Below, in pieces: positions 1 to 9,505 of a DNA stretch of 38,038 nucleotides (position 1 is its first letter; the number at the start of each line of letters is the position of its first letter). Source of the DNA: an uncultured Bacilli bacterium (GTDB lineage Bacteria; Bacillota_I; Bacilli_A; RF39; UBA660); assembly GCA_934090595.1 (NCBI GenBank), contig CAKOJO010000005.1, positions 1 through 38,038 of the forward strand. The letters run 5' to 3'. Made by a program: the position numbers and the translations under genes. The notes below the pieces were generated by a model. That model saw nothing but the letters and a program-made list of their open reading frames with translations, had not been told where the DNA came from and did not search any database.

Positions 1-32
1 AAGATGAAAATCAAGTCGTTCTTTCTACTCAT
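1..32 (-). CDS. 5' end of a leftward gene cut by the window edge
   Basis: On the minus strand an ATG at 32-30 follows a good ribosome binding site (GAGGTGA, about 39-45) with normal spacing. The first residues read MSRKNDLIFI before the window ends. Eleven codons are too few for a product call. The insertion sequence starting near 117 lies directly upstream and probably separates this gene from its original promoter region. Confidence 0.5.
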   Translation of the reverse strand, partial: MSRKNDLIFI

Positions 33-157
33 TACACATCACCTCGCTTTCTTGAAAAAATAGCGAAGCCGACGCCCATAACGAACATGCAATATAAATA
101 TAGCAAATAAATGTTTGTGTGTCAAGTTTGTTGAGTAGAAAAACCAATGAGAAAAAT

Positions 158-181
158 AGTACTTGAAAAAGTGCTTTTTTT
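158..181 (+). terminator. Hairpin with T-run inside the left end of the insertion sequence
   Basis: AGTACTT and AAGTGCT form a short stem with one G-U pair, followed by seven T. Its place just inside the left end suggests it blocks transcription entering from outside. This is common in insertion sequences, where it limits transposase synthesis. Confidence 0.45.
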
Positions 182-240
182 GTTATAGAATTGACCTTTT
201 TAATCAAAGTGTGTCAACACAAGATTAAGGAGGTTTTTTA

Positions 241-1023
241 ATGAATAATAATACTTTAGAATTGTTAAATAAAAGAGATTTAGAAAAGAGTTATTTGATA
301 TTGTATGTAATACCAAATAAAATATATTTAAAAGAAGCAAGCAATTATGTAAATGAAAGAGTAGTATATGTAATGTTTGGATGTAATTTGTATGGTGAGC
401 GAAAATATATATCAACAATGTTAGAAAAGGAAGTAGAAAAAACATCAGAATGGTACAACTTTTTTCAAGATTTAAAGAAGAGGAAACTGGAACACATAAT
501 ATTTGGGTTATTGCCAGATGTAAAAGAGTTAAGAGATGGAATAAAACTATCATTTCCAAATATAGAAATATTTAATTCGAGTGATAAAATAATAGAGAAA
601 CTGAAGAAATATAAGACATATAAAACAAAGGAAGAAATATTTAAAGAAGTAAAAAGACTATATTTGGCAGAGGATGAGAAAGCATATGAATTAAATTATA
701 AAAACTTTGTTGACAAATATGGTAAGTATACATTTATAATGGATATGTTGGAAGAAGAAATAAAAAAATTAAAAGGAGACTATAAATATTCACTTAGTGT
801 AAGAAAAGCGGTGTATTCTTTTAATTACATAATAGAATTAAAAAAGAGATTGTCGATATATTCGTATGAAAAAACATTTTCGAATAAAGAGGAATATATA
901 AAATTATATGTAAATTATATACATGCAAGCGAGAGACAAAAACATTTTAAGAATGATGAATGGTCAGAAATAATAAATGATATATACGAGGCAAAAAAAG
1001 AAATGATAAAACCATATATATAA
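241..1023 (+). CDS. Transposase-like accessory protein of the IS, probably catalytically inactive
   Basis: A 260-aa protein with a strong binding site (AAGGAGG) before its ATG. By eye it aligns over most of its length with the C-terminal half of the transposase encoded next to it. FGLLPDVKELRDG (88-100) matches the segment around the second catalytic Asp, VLFLVSDGLRG. The region after residue 200 (YEKTFSNKEEYIKLYVNYI) matches the IS256 C-terminal segment. No Asp stands where the first catalytic Asp should be (about residues 17-30), and the conserved RCVLHLLRN motif is missing. The N-terminal DNA-binding part is also absent. This looks like a diverged duplicate of the catalytic domain kept as an intact gene. 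A role as partner or inhibitor of the transposase is inference. It lies 14 nt upstream of the transposase gene, so the two are probably co-transcribed. Confidence 0.6.
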   Translation: MNNNTLELLNKRDLEKSYLILYVIPNKIYLKEASNYVNERVVYVMFGCNLYGERKYISTMLEKEVEKTSEWYNFFQDLKKRKLEHIIFGLLPDVKELRDGIKLSFPNIEIFNSSDKIIEKLKKYKTYKTKEEIFKEVKRLYLAEDEKAYELNYKNFVDKYGKYTFIMDMLEEEIKKLKGDYKYSLSVRKAVYSFNYIIELKKRLSIYSYEKTFSNKEEYIKLYVNYIHASERQKHFKNDEWSEIINDIYEAKKEMIKPYI

Positions 1024-1037
1024 AAAGGAGAAAAGAG

Positions 1038-2363
1038 ATGGAAGAAGCAGTAAAAATATTTGGAGTATTAACAGAGAAAGAAAAAGAGGAATGCATGAAG
1101 GATATGAGTAAGTATCAAAGAGAGCTGTTTAAAGAACTAGAGACAAATGAAGAAAAAGCAAAGACATATGAGTTAAATGATTTATTGTATGACTTTGATA
1201 AAGATTTTATAGAAAAATTGTTAGAGATAGAACTAAGAGAATATTTAAAAGAAAGTGAGATCGAAGGGAATCGATTAAATGGGAAAAAACAAATAAATAA
1301 TTTAACGATTGGAGAAAGGACAATAAGCTTTAATAGGCCGAGATTAAGGAAAGAGAAAGAATTTGATTCAGTAATAATACCGAAAAGGACAAGATTTATA
1401 AAAGATATAACAGAAGATGTAATAACACTATATGGGAAGAATAATTCGGTTAATGATATAAAAGAGATAATGGAAAAGATGTTAGGGATAAAAATATCAA
1501 CAGCGACAATAAGTAAGATGGTAAATACAATAAAAGAAGAAATATTAATATGGAGAAATAGAGAATTAGAGAGATGTTATTTTACAATAAATATAGATTG
1601 TACATATATAAAGATAAGAGATAATAAGAATTTGGTAAGACATAAGATACCAGTATATGTAGCAATAGGGACGAAATTAGATGGACATAAAGAAATAGTA
1701 GGGATATATTTAGGGAATGAAGATGAAGAGAAAAATGTAATAGATGAGATGTACGATAAAGATATAGGAGAGACATCACAATTTTGGATGACAGTGTTTG
1801 GAGACTTAAAAGATAGAGGGGTAGAAAAAGTATTATTTTTAGTCAGTGACGGGCTAAGGGGGATGGAAGAAGTAGTAAAAGAAGAGTTTAAAGGTACAAA
1901 ATATCAAAGATGTGTATTACATTTATTAAGAAATATAGAAAGAAGTGTACCAAAAAATGTGCGCGGAGAGGTAGTAACAGATTTTAAAAAGATATATAAG
2001 GCAATAACAAAAGAAGAATCAGAAGAAAAATATAAAGAGTTTATAGAAAAGTACAAAAATAAAAGGGCAATGATAAAAAAAGCAGAAGAATACTATGGAT
2101 ATATAAGACCATTATTTAATGAACCAGTGTATATAAGAGGATACATATATACAAATAATATAGTAGAATCAACTAATTCAAAGATAAAAAGAGGTTTTTA
2201 CGGAAGAGGAGCATTACCTAATGTAGATGCAGCGATAAATATAATATATATGAACGTAAAAGAGTTGGAAGAGAAATGGAAAAAGACAAAAGTTATGAAC
2301 TGGAAAAATATAAGTGAAGAATTAATGACAATTTACTATGATGAGATAAAAGAATATTTGTAA
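1038..2363 (+). CDS. IS256/mutator-family DDE transposase
   Basis: A 441-aa protein, slightly longer than the usual 390-420 aa. The N-terminal part (1-170) contains a helical DNA-binding region (KISTATISKMVNTIKEE). The catalytic part carries the expected acidic residues: Asp in NIDCTYIKIR (about 187), Asp in LVSDGLRG (about 271) and Glu in YTNNIVESTN (about 377). The family motif YQRCVLHLLRN lies between the second and third. All three are intact and there is no frameshift, so the enzyme could be active. A binding site (AAGGAG) precedes the ATG. It follows the accessory gene by 14 nt. Confidence 0.93.
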   Translation: MEEAVKIFGVLTEKEKEECMKDMSKYQRELFKELETNEEKAKTYELNDLLYDFDKDFIEKLLEIELREYLKESEIEGNRLNGKKQINNLTIGERTISFNRPRLRKEKEFDSVIIPKRTRFIKDITEDVITLYGKNNSVNDIKEIMEKMLGIKISTATISKMVNTIKEEILIWRNRELERCYFTINIDCTYIKIRDNKNLVRHKIPVYVAIGTKLDGHKEIVGIYLGNEDEEKNVIDEMYDKDIGETSQFWMTVFGDLKDRGVEKVLFLVSDGLRGMEEVVKEEFKGTKYQRCVLHLLRNIERSVPKNVRGEVVTDFKKIYKAITKEESEEKYKEFIEKYKNKRAMIKKAEEYYGYIRPLFNEPVYIRGYIYTNNIVESTNSKIKRGFYGRGALPNVDAAINIIYMNVKELEEKWKKTKVMNWKNISEELMTIYYDEIKEYL

Positions 2364-2508
2364 AAAGAAAAATAAGAAAAGATATTGAAAAGATAAAAAT
2401 ATTATTGTATAATTCAAGTATAAGAAAAATAGACAAAAAAGTTGGCTTGACACACTTAAGTTAACGAGGTCATAGAATTAATTTATAAGAAACTATGGAG
2501 GTAAAATT

Positions 2509-3561
2509 ATGAAAAACAAATATTCGTATGGGGGGGGGGCAAAATACTAGAAAGATAAACCCCTTATTTAAAGATATAAAAGAATATAATAAATATCTAT
2601 TTCATTAATAGGCATTTTTGTGCTTTTATTAACAGGAATAATATCTTACAATTATACAAATACATCATATGCAAAATGGAGTAGCAGTGTAGAATCTAAA
2701 AATATATTAAAACTAAGTGTCAAAAAGAAAGATTATGCTTTAGATTTTGCACAAGATAATGTGGGACAAGGTGGATTAGAAGAAATAATACATGAAATAG
2801 ATGATACATTACAAGTAGATAGTAAGTTTGCAACAGAATATAGATATCGTGGTGGAAATGTAAATAACTATGTAACTTTTAATAATGAGGTATGGAGAAT
2901 AATTGGAATAATACCAACTGAAGACACAGATGGTAATGTAGAAAATAGATTTAAAATAATAAAAGATGAATCTGTTGGAAGTATGAAATGGAATGAGGAT
3001 TCATTAAACAACTGGACAATTGCAACACTTAACACATATTTAAATAATGATTATTATAATACATTGAGTGCTGATGCAAAAAACATGATTGGAACAACAA
3101 AATATTATCTTGGAGGATATAAAAGTTATCCTAATATCACTGCTGATACAATGTGGCAATATGAAAGAAAGAATGAAGCAAATAGAACAGGATACTATTA
3201 TGGAACAAATCCAATAATGCAAAATGATGCTTCTAAAAAAATAGCATTAATGTATGCGAGTGACTATGGATATGCCGCATCAAAGAATTGTACAAGCAAT
3301 TTATATGATTATGATGCTTCTACAAATTGTAAGTCAGCAAACAATTGGTTAGATAAGTCACAAAATACATGGACACTTTCGCATTGTTCAGGTGGAAATG
3401 GCACTATATTATATATAAGTGTAAGTAGTGGAATGGGAAATGGTGGAGATAGTGGTGCTAAAAAATATCTTACATTACCAGTTCTAACTTTGTCATCAAA
3501 TGTAAAAATATCATCTGGCTCTGGTACAAGTTCTGATCCATATCAATTAAGCACAAATTAA
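2509..3561 (+). pseudogene. Disrupted surface protein with a G10 tract (possibly phase variable)
   Basis: A GGAGG site and ATG at 2509 begin a protein MKNKYSY followed by ten G at 2530-2539. As written, that frame stops at TAG 2548-2550. Removing one G opens the middle segment (about 2540-2602, giving TRKINPLFKDIKEYNKYLF), which again stops near 2603. The main frame then continues from about 2596 to 3561 as a membrane segment (SLIGIFVLLLTGIISY) and a long extracellular part. Thus there are two compensating frame errors, one at the G-run and one near a T-run. The extracellular part (VTFNNEVWRIIGI, NTYLNNDYYNTLSADAKNMIG) resembles the DUF6273-like surface domains common in gut Firmicutes. It could be phase-off, a true pseudogene, or affected by homopolymer sequencing errors. 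Confidence 0.7.
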
Positions 3562-3616
3562 CATTGCATTTTAACATTATTTATAGTAAAATACATTACC
3601 GGAGGTACAAAAATAT

Positions 3617-4069
3617 ATGACAACAGATAATGTAAAAATAGATGAATATAGTGATGATCAAACTATATCTTTTTTAAGAGCAATAAAGTATTATAATCAC
3701 TTAGATACTATTGTTAAGTTAAATGTTATAGATACACTTATAATTACTGATGGAGAATTATCATATAAAAAAGAAGTGACGCCTTCATATTTTGATAATT
3801 ATGATGAAGTTTATATGAATGATCTTACTCTTAGTGATGCAAGTTATGTTATAGTTTTATTAGTAATTAATAAATGTACTAACAAGTATGGAGATAAACC
3901 ATTTGAGTATAAAACGTTAGCTATTCCTAATGTATACATAAAAGATTTAAATGATGTTAAAATACTTGAAAAAATTAAAAAAGAGTTATCTAAAATAAAT
4001 ATTAAGAAACTGAATGATATGATTGATTCTAGTGATAAAGGTATTTATAAAAAGATAATTAAAAAGTAA
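3617..4069 (+). CDS. Hypothetical protein, 150 aa
   Basis: I do not recognise this protein. It starts after a GGAGGT site with about 10 nt spacing. It is soluble-looking, with no signal peptide or membrane segment, a lysine-rich C-terminus, and a central strand-like stretch (ASYVIVLLVINKCTN). A rho-independent terminator follows at once (4068-4096), so it ends a transcription unit. It is separate from the polC pair downstream. Confidence 0.7.
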   Translation: MTTDNVKIDEYSDDQTISFLRAIKYYNHLDTIVKLNVIDTLIITDGELSYKKEVTPSYFDNYDEVYMNDLTLSDASYVIVLLVINKCTNKYGDKPFEYKTLAIPNVYIKDLNDVKILEKIKKELSKINIKKLNDMIDSSDKGIYKKIIKK

Positions 4070-4096
4070 TACGACATTTTTCGTATTTTTTTTATT
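4068..4096 (+). terminator. Rho-independent terminator after the 150-aa gene
   Basis: AATACGA at 4068-4074 pairs with TCGTATT at 4081-4087, followed by a run of T. The stop codon of the preceding gene overlaps the stem. Confidence 0.75.
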
Positions 4097-4149
4097 TTTT
4101 ATTTCTAAATATTTCATATTATGATATTATATATATAAGGTGATTTTGT

Positions 4150-4995
4150 ATGAAGTTAGATATTATAATAAATAAACACTTGCTTATATGGCACTTGCTC
4201 TACCAATCTTCAGTGTCTATGGAAGTGCATAAATTAAAACAAAAACTATGGATGGATCATAAAAAAGAATATACTTTAGTTCATAAAGATAAAGAAATTA
4301 TTTTAAAAGAACTTGATGACTTTATTCCTGATGATGATACTATTTATAATATGGTTGAAACATCCCAAATATTTAAAAAAATAAAAAAAGAAACAAGTCA
4401 ATATCGTTATACATTACTTCAAATATGGGATGAGAATAGAAGAAAATATATGAGACATTTAAACAACATACTAAGATATGATACACGTGATAGTTACAAA
4501 ATATGTGTTGTTCATCCTAGTCTAGATGTTATAGAAACAGACTTTGATACTAATATAATAACTATTGGTAAAAAAGTTAGTATGCGTGATAAAGATAATT
4601 TTCTAACTTATTTAATGTACAAAATAATAAAAAACGATTTAAATAATATAAAAACAAGTGAAAGAGATATAGTTGATGCAGTAGTGGAACTAGCTCTTAC
4701 TAATGAATTATATACAAGAGTAACCGAAGAATCTAAGTACTCAATGGGCAAAAAAAACCTACGTTCTTTAAAAGAAAAAATTTATCCTTACTGGTTAATG
4801 TATTTAGGAGTCAAGCAAGAAGATATGCAAAAGTATATGATAAGAGACAACATCTTTTTCAATGTAAATGATTATGCATATGATAATCATCTTAGTTATG
4901 TTGACTTAGTTACTTTTATAGGTTTTATAATTAAAAATAAAAGAAAAGTTTTAAGAATAAGAACTGTTCAAATCGAAGATATCGAAGTATTATAG
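4150..4995 (+). CDS. Hypothetical protein upstream of polC, 281 aa
   Basis: An AAGGTGA site precedes the ATG. The protein is charged and mostly helical, with no obvious membrane segment apart from a moderately hydrophobic N-terminus (LLIWHLLYQSS). No catalytic motif stands out. A conserved-looking middle part (CVVHPSLDVIETDFDTNIITIGKK) suggests an alpha/beta core. It ends 23 nt before polC and in the same direction, so the two are probably co-transcribed. I do not recognise the family and assign no function. Confidence 0.7.
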   Translation: MKLDIIINKHLLIWHLLYQSSVSMEVHKLKQKLWMDHKKEYTLVHKDKEIILKELDDFIPDDDTIYNMVETSQIFKKIKKETSQYRYTLLQIWDENRRKYMRHLNNILRYDTRDSYKICVVHPSLDVIETDFDTNIITIGKKVSMRDKDNFLTYLMYKIIKNDLNNIKTSERDIVDAVVELALTNELYTRVTEESKYSMGKKNLRSLKEKIYPYWLMYLGVKQEDMQKYMIRDNIFFNVNDYAYDNHLSYVDLVTFIGFIIKNKRKVLRIRTVQIEDIEVL

Positions 4996-5018
4996 TTCTT
5001 TTTTAGGGAGGTATTATT

Positions 5019-8000
5019 ATGAGTGAAAAAATAAAAAACTTACTTGATAAAATCAATTATCCAGAGTCTATGTATGAAGACTTTAGTAATACCTCAATAA
5101 ATAAAATAGTAGTCATTGATTCAAAAAAACAATGGGATATTTATATAAAAAATAATACTAATTTTAGATACGAAGCAATCAATTGCTTTTTATCATGTTT
5201 AAAAGAATATACTAAGAATAATTATAAATATAATCTATATATAAGTGTTGATGAAATAGATTATAAACTACTTAATGAGTACTATAAAAATATATTAATA
5301 CTATCTAATAACAATAATTTCTATTACAATTTATTTAGTGATAGATTAGTAAATGATGGAAATACTTATTATATCGAGGTCTATAATAAAAGCGAAATAG
5401 ATATATTAAATAATAAGTTTAGTGAAATGAATGAATATTTAAAAAACTATGGATTTAATGAACTAGAATATAGATTAAATGAAGAAAAAGCAAATGAAAT
5501 AAAAAATAGTATTAAGAATGATTTTAATAATGTTTCTTATGTAGAAAAAAACAGTAATCAAAGTACTAACCCTAATTCTAATAATAAACCTAGTTATAAT
5601 AATGAATTTAAACCTAAATATGAAAGGGCAAACTATCGTAGAAAAACTGGTCTTTTTGGTGAAGTAAAAGGTGATATTACCCCTCTTAGTGCTATTACAT
5701 ATGAAGTAAATGATATAAATGTTGAAGCACAAATATTTGGAATTAGTCCTAGTACTAAGAAAGGATTTAATTCATTTACATTAAAAACTACTGACTTTAA
5801 AAGTAGTATGTATGTAAGATTATTCCTTAACTCTGAGGAAGAATACGAAGAAACACTTGCTAAGTTTAAGGAAGGAATGTGGGTTAGAATAAATGGTTAT
5901 GTAAAAAATAATACCTTTTATAATGACTTTGTATTAAATGCTAGAACTATCGAATTCATTGAAAAAGAAGAGGAAGTAAAAATGGATGATGCTGAGGTTA
6001 AAAGAGTAGAGTTACATGCTCATACTATGATGAGTCAAATGGATGGAGTAGTAGATGTAAAAAATCTTATAAAACGAGCAGTTAAATGGGGACATAAAGC
6101 TCTAGCTATAACAGATCATAATGGTATTCCAACATTCCCTGAAGCATTTCATCATAAAAATGAAATTAAAATATTATATGGTGTAGAACTATCTATGATA
6201 GATGATGATATTGACTTAGTTAAAAGACCAGATGAAAGTGTTTTAATGGATAATACCTATGTAGTATTCGACTTTGAAACTACAGGATTTAATGCTGGTG
6301 GAGGAGACTCAATTATTGAAATCGGAGCAGTAAAAATAAAAAACGGTGAAATAATAGACAGATTTGATAGATTAATCAATCCTGGTGTTAAATTACAACC
6401 ACATATTATAAAACTAACTAATATAACGGATGAAATGTTAGTGGACTGTCCAACTGAAGAAGAAGCTGTAAAAGAGTTTATCAATTGGTATGAAGATTTA
6501 CCAATGGTTGCCCATAATGCTAAGTTTGATTCATCATTCTTAGAAATGGCTTATCAAAAATATAATCTTGGTGAATACAAAAACGTCCTTTTAGATACAC
6601 TTCAACTTTCTCGTGCCTTAGATTCTAGTGCTTCCCATCACTCACTTTCTGCCCTTGTTAAAAGATATGATATTCCTTGGGATGAAGATGCACACCACAG
6701 AGCAGATTACGATGCTGAAGGAACTGCATTAATATTTCATAAAATGATGGTCAAATTAAATGCTAAGCAAATATATAAAATGAATCAAATAGATGACTTA
6801 GTATCTAAAGAAGATATTCATAAATTTGGTGAATTATTTCATATAAATATCTTAGTAAAAAATCAAATTGGATTAAAAAATCTATTTAAAATAGTATCTC
6901 TTGCAAATACTAAATACTTATATAAAACACCTAGAATACTACGTTCAGAAATAGAAAGACTACGTGAAGGACTTCTTATTGGTAGTAGTTGTGCTAATGG
7001 AGAAATATTTAGACAAGCAAGAAGCAAAAGTGAAGAAGAACTTGGAGACTTAATGAATTTTTATGATTATGTTGAAGTACAACCTCCTGATGTATATAGC
7101 TATTTAATTGACTTAGATGACTTCAAAAACAATGAAGAAGTACTATTAAATATTAAAAAGATAATCGAAGTAGCAGAAACAAAAAATAAAATGGTCGTAG
7201 CAACTGGAGATGTACATCAATTAGATAAGGAAGATACTATCTATAGAAAAATAATAGTCAATCAAAAAGTTCCAGGTGGAGGAAGACATCCTCTTAATAA
7301 AAAAGATATAAAAGATATTCCTAGTATGTACTTTAGAACTACTAATGAAATGTTAAATGACTTCTCTTTTCTAGGAGAAGATAAAGCTTATGAAATAGTA
7401 GTTACAAATACCAATAAAGTAGCGGACTTAGTCGAAGAAGTAGAAATAATACCAGATACACATGGTATACCATTTTCGCCAAGATTCGAAAATAGTCAAG
7501 AAACTATAAAAAGTATTTGTTATAATAAAGCACACTCTATATATGGAGATCCACTTCCTGAATTAATTCAAACAAGACTAGATCAAGAACTTAATGGTAT
7601 CATAAATGGGGGATTCGATACTATCTACTTAATTGCTCAAAAACTAGTAGAAAAATCAAACTCAGATGGATACCAAGTAGGTTCCCGTGGTTCTGTAGGA
7701 TCATCATTTGTTGCTACAATGCTTGGTGTAACTGAAGTAAATCCACTTCCTGCTCATTATGTTTGTCCTAATTGTAAAAAGACTATATTTAATAATGATG
7801 AGGGAACACCATACGGAAAAGACTATCCATCTGGATATGACCTTCCAGATAGAAAATGCGAATGTGGTACAATGTTTAGAAAAGAAGGACAAGACATGCC
7901 ATTTGCAACATTCTTAGGATTTAATGCAGACAAAGTACCAGATATAGACCTTAATTTCTCTGGAGACTATCAACCAGTTGCACATAACTATACTAAAGTG

Positions 8001-9389
8001 CTTTTCGGTGAAGACCATGTATTCCGTGCTGGAACAATTGGTACAGTCGCAGAAAAAACAGCATTCGGTTTTGTAAAAGGATATTATGAAGATAAGGGAA
8101 TTACCGATATTAAAATGCTTGAAGTAGAACGTCTAGCAAAAGGAGTTACAGGTATTAAAAGAACAACAGGACAACATCCAGGTGGTATAGTAGTAGTCCC
8201 AGATTATAAAGATATCTATGACTTTACTCCATTCCAATATCCTGCCGATTCAGATGACTCCGAATGGTTTACAACACACTTTAATTATCATGATATTGAA
8301 TCATGCCTATTAAAACTAGATATACTAGGACACGATAACCCTACCATATTTAAGATGTTATTTGATCTTACAGGAATAGATCCTACAACAATACCGATGG
8401 ATGATAAAGAAGTAATGAGCTTGTTCTCATCAACAAAAGCACTCGGAGTAACACCAGAACAAATAGAATGTGAGGTAGGTTGTGTAGGTCTTCCAGAATT
8501 TACCAGATTCGTAATAGGAATAGTCTTAGAAACAAAACCAAAAACATTCGCAGAACTAGTAAAAATATCAGGACTTTCACATGGTACAGATGTATGGAAT
8601 GGTAATGCTCAAGAGTTAGTAAGAAACAATATCTGTCCCTTCAGTCAAGTAATTGGATGTCGTGATGATATTATGGTTTATCTAAGTAATCATGGTGTAA
8701 AACCAATTGATGCTTTCAAAATAATGGAATTAGTCCGTAAAGGAAAACAAAAAAAAGAAAAAGAAAAATGGGATAATTATAAAGTTTTACTTAAAGAAAC
8801 AGGTATTCCAGATTGGTATATAGATTCATGTGATAAAATAAAATACATGTTTCCAAAAGCCCATGCAACAGCTTATGTATCAGCAGCATGGAGAATAGCA
8901 TGGTACAAAATTAATAGAGCTATTGAATACTATGCAACATTCTTCTCAGTAAAATGCTTTGCCTTCGATCTAGAAGTAATGGAAGCAGGATATGATGCAA
9001 TAAAAGAAAAATACGATGAAATGAATGTAAATAAGTTTGGACTTTCTGTAAAAGAACAAGATCTATTATCTACTCTTGAAGTAGCACTTGAAATGACTGC
9101 TAGAGGATATAAATTTGGTCCAGTTGATCTATTAAAATCACACTCAATGAACTTCATGATAGATGAAGATAGAAAAACTCTTATTCCTCCATTTAGAGCA
9201 CTAGATGGACTAGGGGGAACAGTAGCAAATAATATAATTACTGAAAGAGAAAAAGGTGAGTTCTTAAGTATTGAAGACCTTCAAAAAAGAGGAAAACTAT
9301 CTTCTACTTTAATAGAAAAAATGCGACTAATGGGAATATTAAAAGATTTACCAGAATCTAGTCAATTATCACTATTTGATATGATGTAA
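5019..9389 (+). CDS. polC: DNA polymerase III alpha subunit, PolC type
   Basis: The main replicative polymerase of low-GC Gram-positives, 1456 aa, near the usual 1430-1450. Domains in order: N-terminal domain and OB fold (about 1-320); PHP domain starting at VELHAHTMMSQMDG (about 330) with its insertion; a DEDDh proofreading exonuclease inserted in the PHP domain (VVFDFETTGF about 414, DYDAEG about 560); the polymerase core with GSRGSVGSSF (about 887), a Cys4 zinc site (CPNC and CECG, about 916-955) and catalytic aspartates in PDIDLNFSG (about 975). The C-terminus ends in SQLSLFDMM, a likely clamp-binding motif (QLSLFD). A GGAGG site precedes the start. The exonuclease inside PHP distinguishes PolC from DnaE. 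Confidence 0.98.
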   Translation: MSEKIKNLLDKINYPESMYEDFSNTSINKIVVIDSKKQWDIYIKNNTNFRYEAINCFLSCLKEYTKNNYKYNLYISVDEIDYKLLNEYYKNILILSNNNNFYYNLFSDRLVNDGNTYYIEVYNKSEIDILNNKFSEMNEYLKNYGFNELEYRLNEEKANEIKNSIKNDFNNVSYVEKNSNQSTNPNSNNKPSYNNEFKPKYERANYRRKTGLFGEVKGDITPLSAITYEVNDINVEAQIFGISPSTKKGFNSFTLKTTDFKSSMYVRLFLNSEEEYEETLAKFKEGMWVRINGYVKNNTFYNDFVLNARTIEFIEKEEEVKMDDAEVKRVELHAHTMMSQMDGVVDVKNLIKRAVKWGHKALAITDHNGIPTFPEAFHHKNEIKILYGVELSMIDDDIDLVKRPDESVLMDNTYVVFDFETTGFNAGGGDSIIEIGAVKIKNGEIIDRFDRLINPGVKLQPHIIKLTNITDEMLVDCPTEEEAVKEFINWYEDLPMVAHNAKFDSSFLEMAYQKYNLGEYKNVLLDTLQLSRALDSSASHHSLSALVKRYDIPWDEDAHHRADYDAEGTALIFHKMMVKLNAKQIYKMNQIDDLVSKEDIHKFGELFHINILVKNQIGLKNLFKIVSLANTKYLYKTPRILRSEIERLREGLLIGSSCANGEIFRQARSKSEEELGDLMNFYDYVEVQPPDVYSYLIDLDDFKNNEEVLLNIKKIIEVAETKNKMVVATGDVHQLDKEDTIYRKIIVNQKVPGGGRHPLNKKDIKDIPSMYFRTTNEMLNDFSFLGEDKAYEIVVTNTNKVADLVEEVEIIPDTHGIPFSPRFENSQETIKSICYNKAHSIYGDPLPELIQTRLDQELNGIINGGFDTIYLIAQKLVEKSNSDGYQVGSRGSVGSSFVATMLGVTEVNPLPAHYVCPNCKKTIFNNDEGTPYGKDYPSGYDLPDRKCECGTMFRKEGQDMPFATFLGFNADKVPDIDLNFSGDYQPVAHNYTKVLFGEDHVFRAGTIGTVAEKTAFGFVKGYYEDKGITDIKMLEVERLAKGVTGIKRTTGQHPGGIVVVPDYKDIYDFTPFQYPADSDDSEWFTTHFNYHDIESCLLKLDILGHDNPTIFKMLFDLTGIDPTTIPMDDKEVMSLFSSTKALGVTPEQIECEVGCVGLPEFTRFVIGIVLETKPKTFAELVKISGLSHGTDVWNGNAQELVRNNICPFSQVIGCRDDIMVYLSNHGVKPIDAFKIMELVRKGKQKKEKEKWDNYKVLLKETGIPDWYIDSCDKIKYMFPKAHATAYVSAAWRIAWYKINRAIEYYATFFSVKCFAFDLEVMEAGYDAIKEKYDEMNVNKFGLSVKEQDLLSTLEVALEMTARGYKFGPVDLLKSHSMNFMIDEDRKTLIPPFRALDGLGGTVANNIITEREKGEFLSIEDLQKRGKLSSTLIEKMRLMGILKDLPESSQLSLFDMM

Positions 9390-9438
9390 AAAGAACAAAT
9401 CACTCAAACTCTGAGCTAGTTTGTTCTTTTATTTTGTA
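9388..9438 (+). terminator. Terminator after polC
   Basis: AAAGAACAAA just past the polC stop pairs with TTTGTTCTTT about 20 nt further on, followed by TATTTTG. A small inner stem (CTCA with TGAG) lies in the loop. Confidence 0.75.
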
Positions 9439-9446
9439 TCATTTAC

Positions 9447-9475
9447 TTGACATTTCTTTACACTAGTGCTAAAAT
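9447..9475 (+). promoter_or_regulatory. Sigma-A-type promoter of the HTH gene
   Basis: TTGACA at 9447-9452 and TAAAAT at 9470-9475 are separated by exactly 17 nt. The expected transcription start falls at about 9482, so the ATG at 9482 would lie at the very 5' end of the mRNA. This favours the downstream start at 9506, which has a proper binding site. Confidence 0.75.
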
Positions 9476-9505
9476 TAAATTATGAACGATAGAGGAGGGT
9501 ACTTT

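Larger units (their letters stand above)
117..2455 (+). mobile_element. IS256-family insertion sequence with two genes
   Basis: The element holds a transposase of the IS256/mutator type (1038-2363) and an upstream gene (241-1023). The ends are set by an inverted repeat: GTGTGTCAAG at 117-126 and its exact complement CTTGACACAC at 2446-2455. The match extends imperfectly a few bases outward. No clear 8-9 bp target duplication can be read next to these ends, so the boundaries may be a few bases off or the flanks may have changed. The bias toward ATA, AGA and GAA codons in both genes differs from the neighbouring genes. The element sits between a leftward gene and the surface-protein gene starting at 2509. 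Confidence 0.75.

Noticed and set aside
25..207. 60-codon minus-strand frame across the left end of the insertion sequence
   Set aside because: It crosses the element boundary, has no binding site and overlaps a better short start at 32-30.
105..2470. Target-site duplication around the insertion sequence
   Set aside because: No matching 8-9 bp repeat is visible next to the inverted repeats at 117 and 2455. Nearby T/A-rich similarity is too weak.
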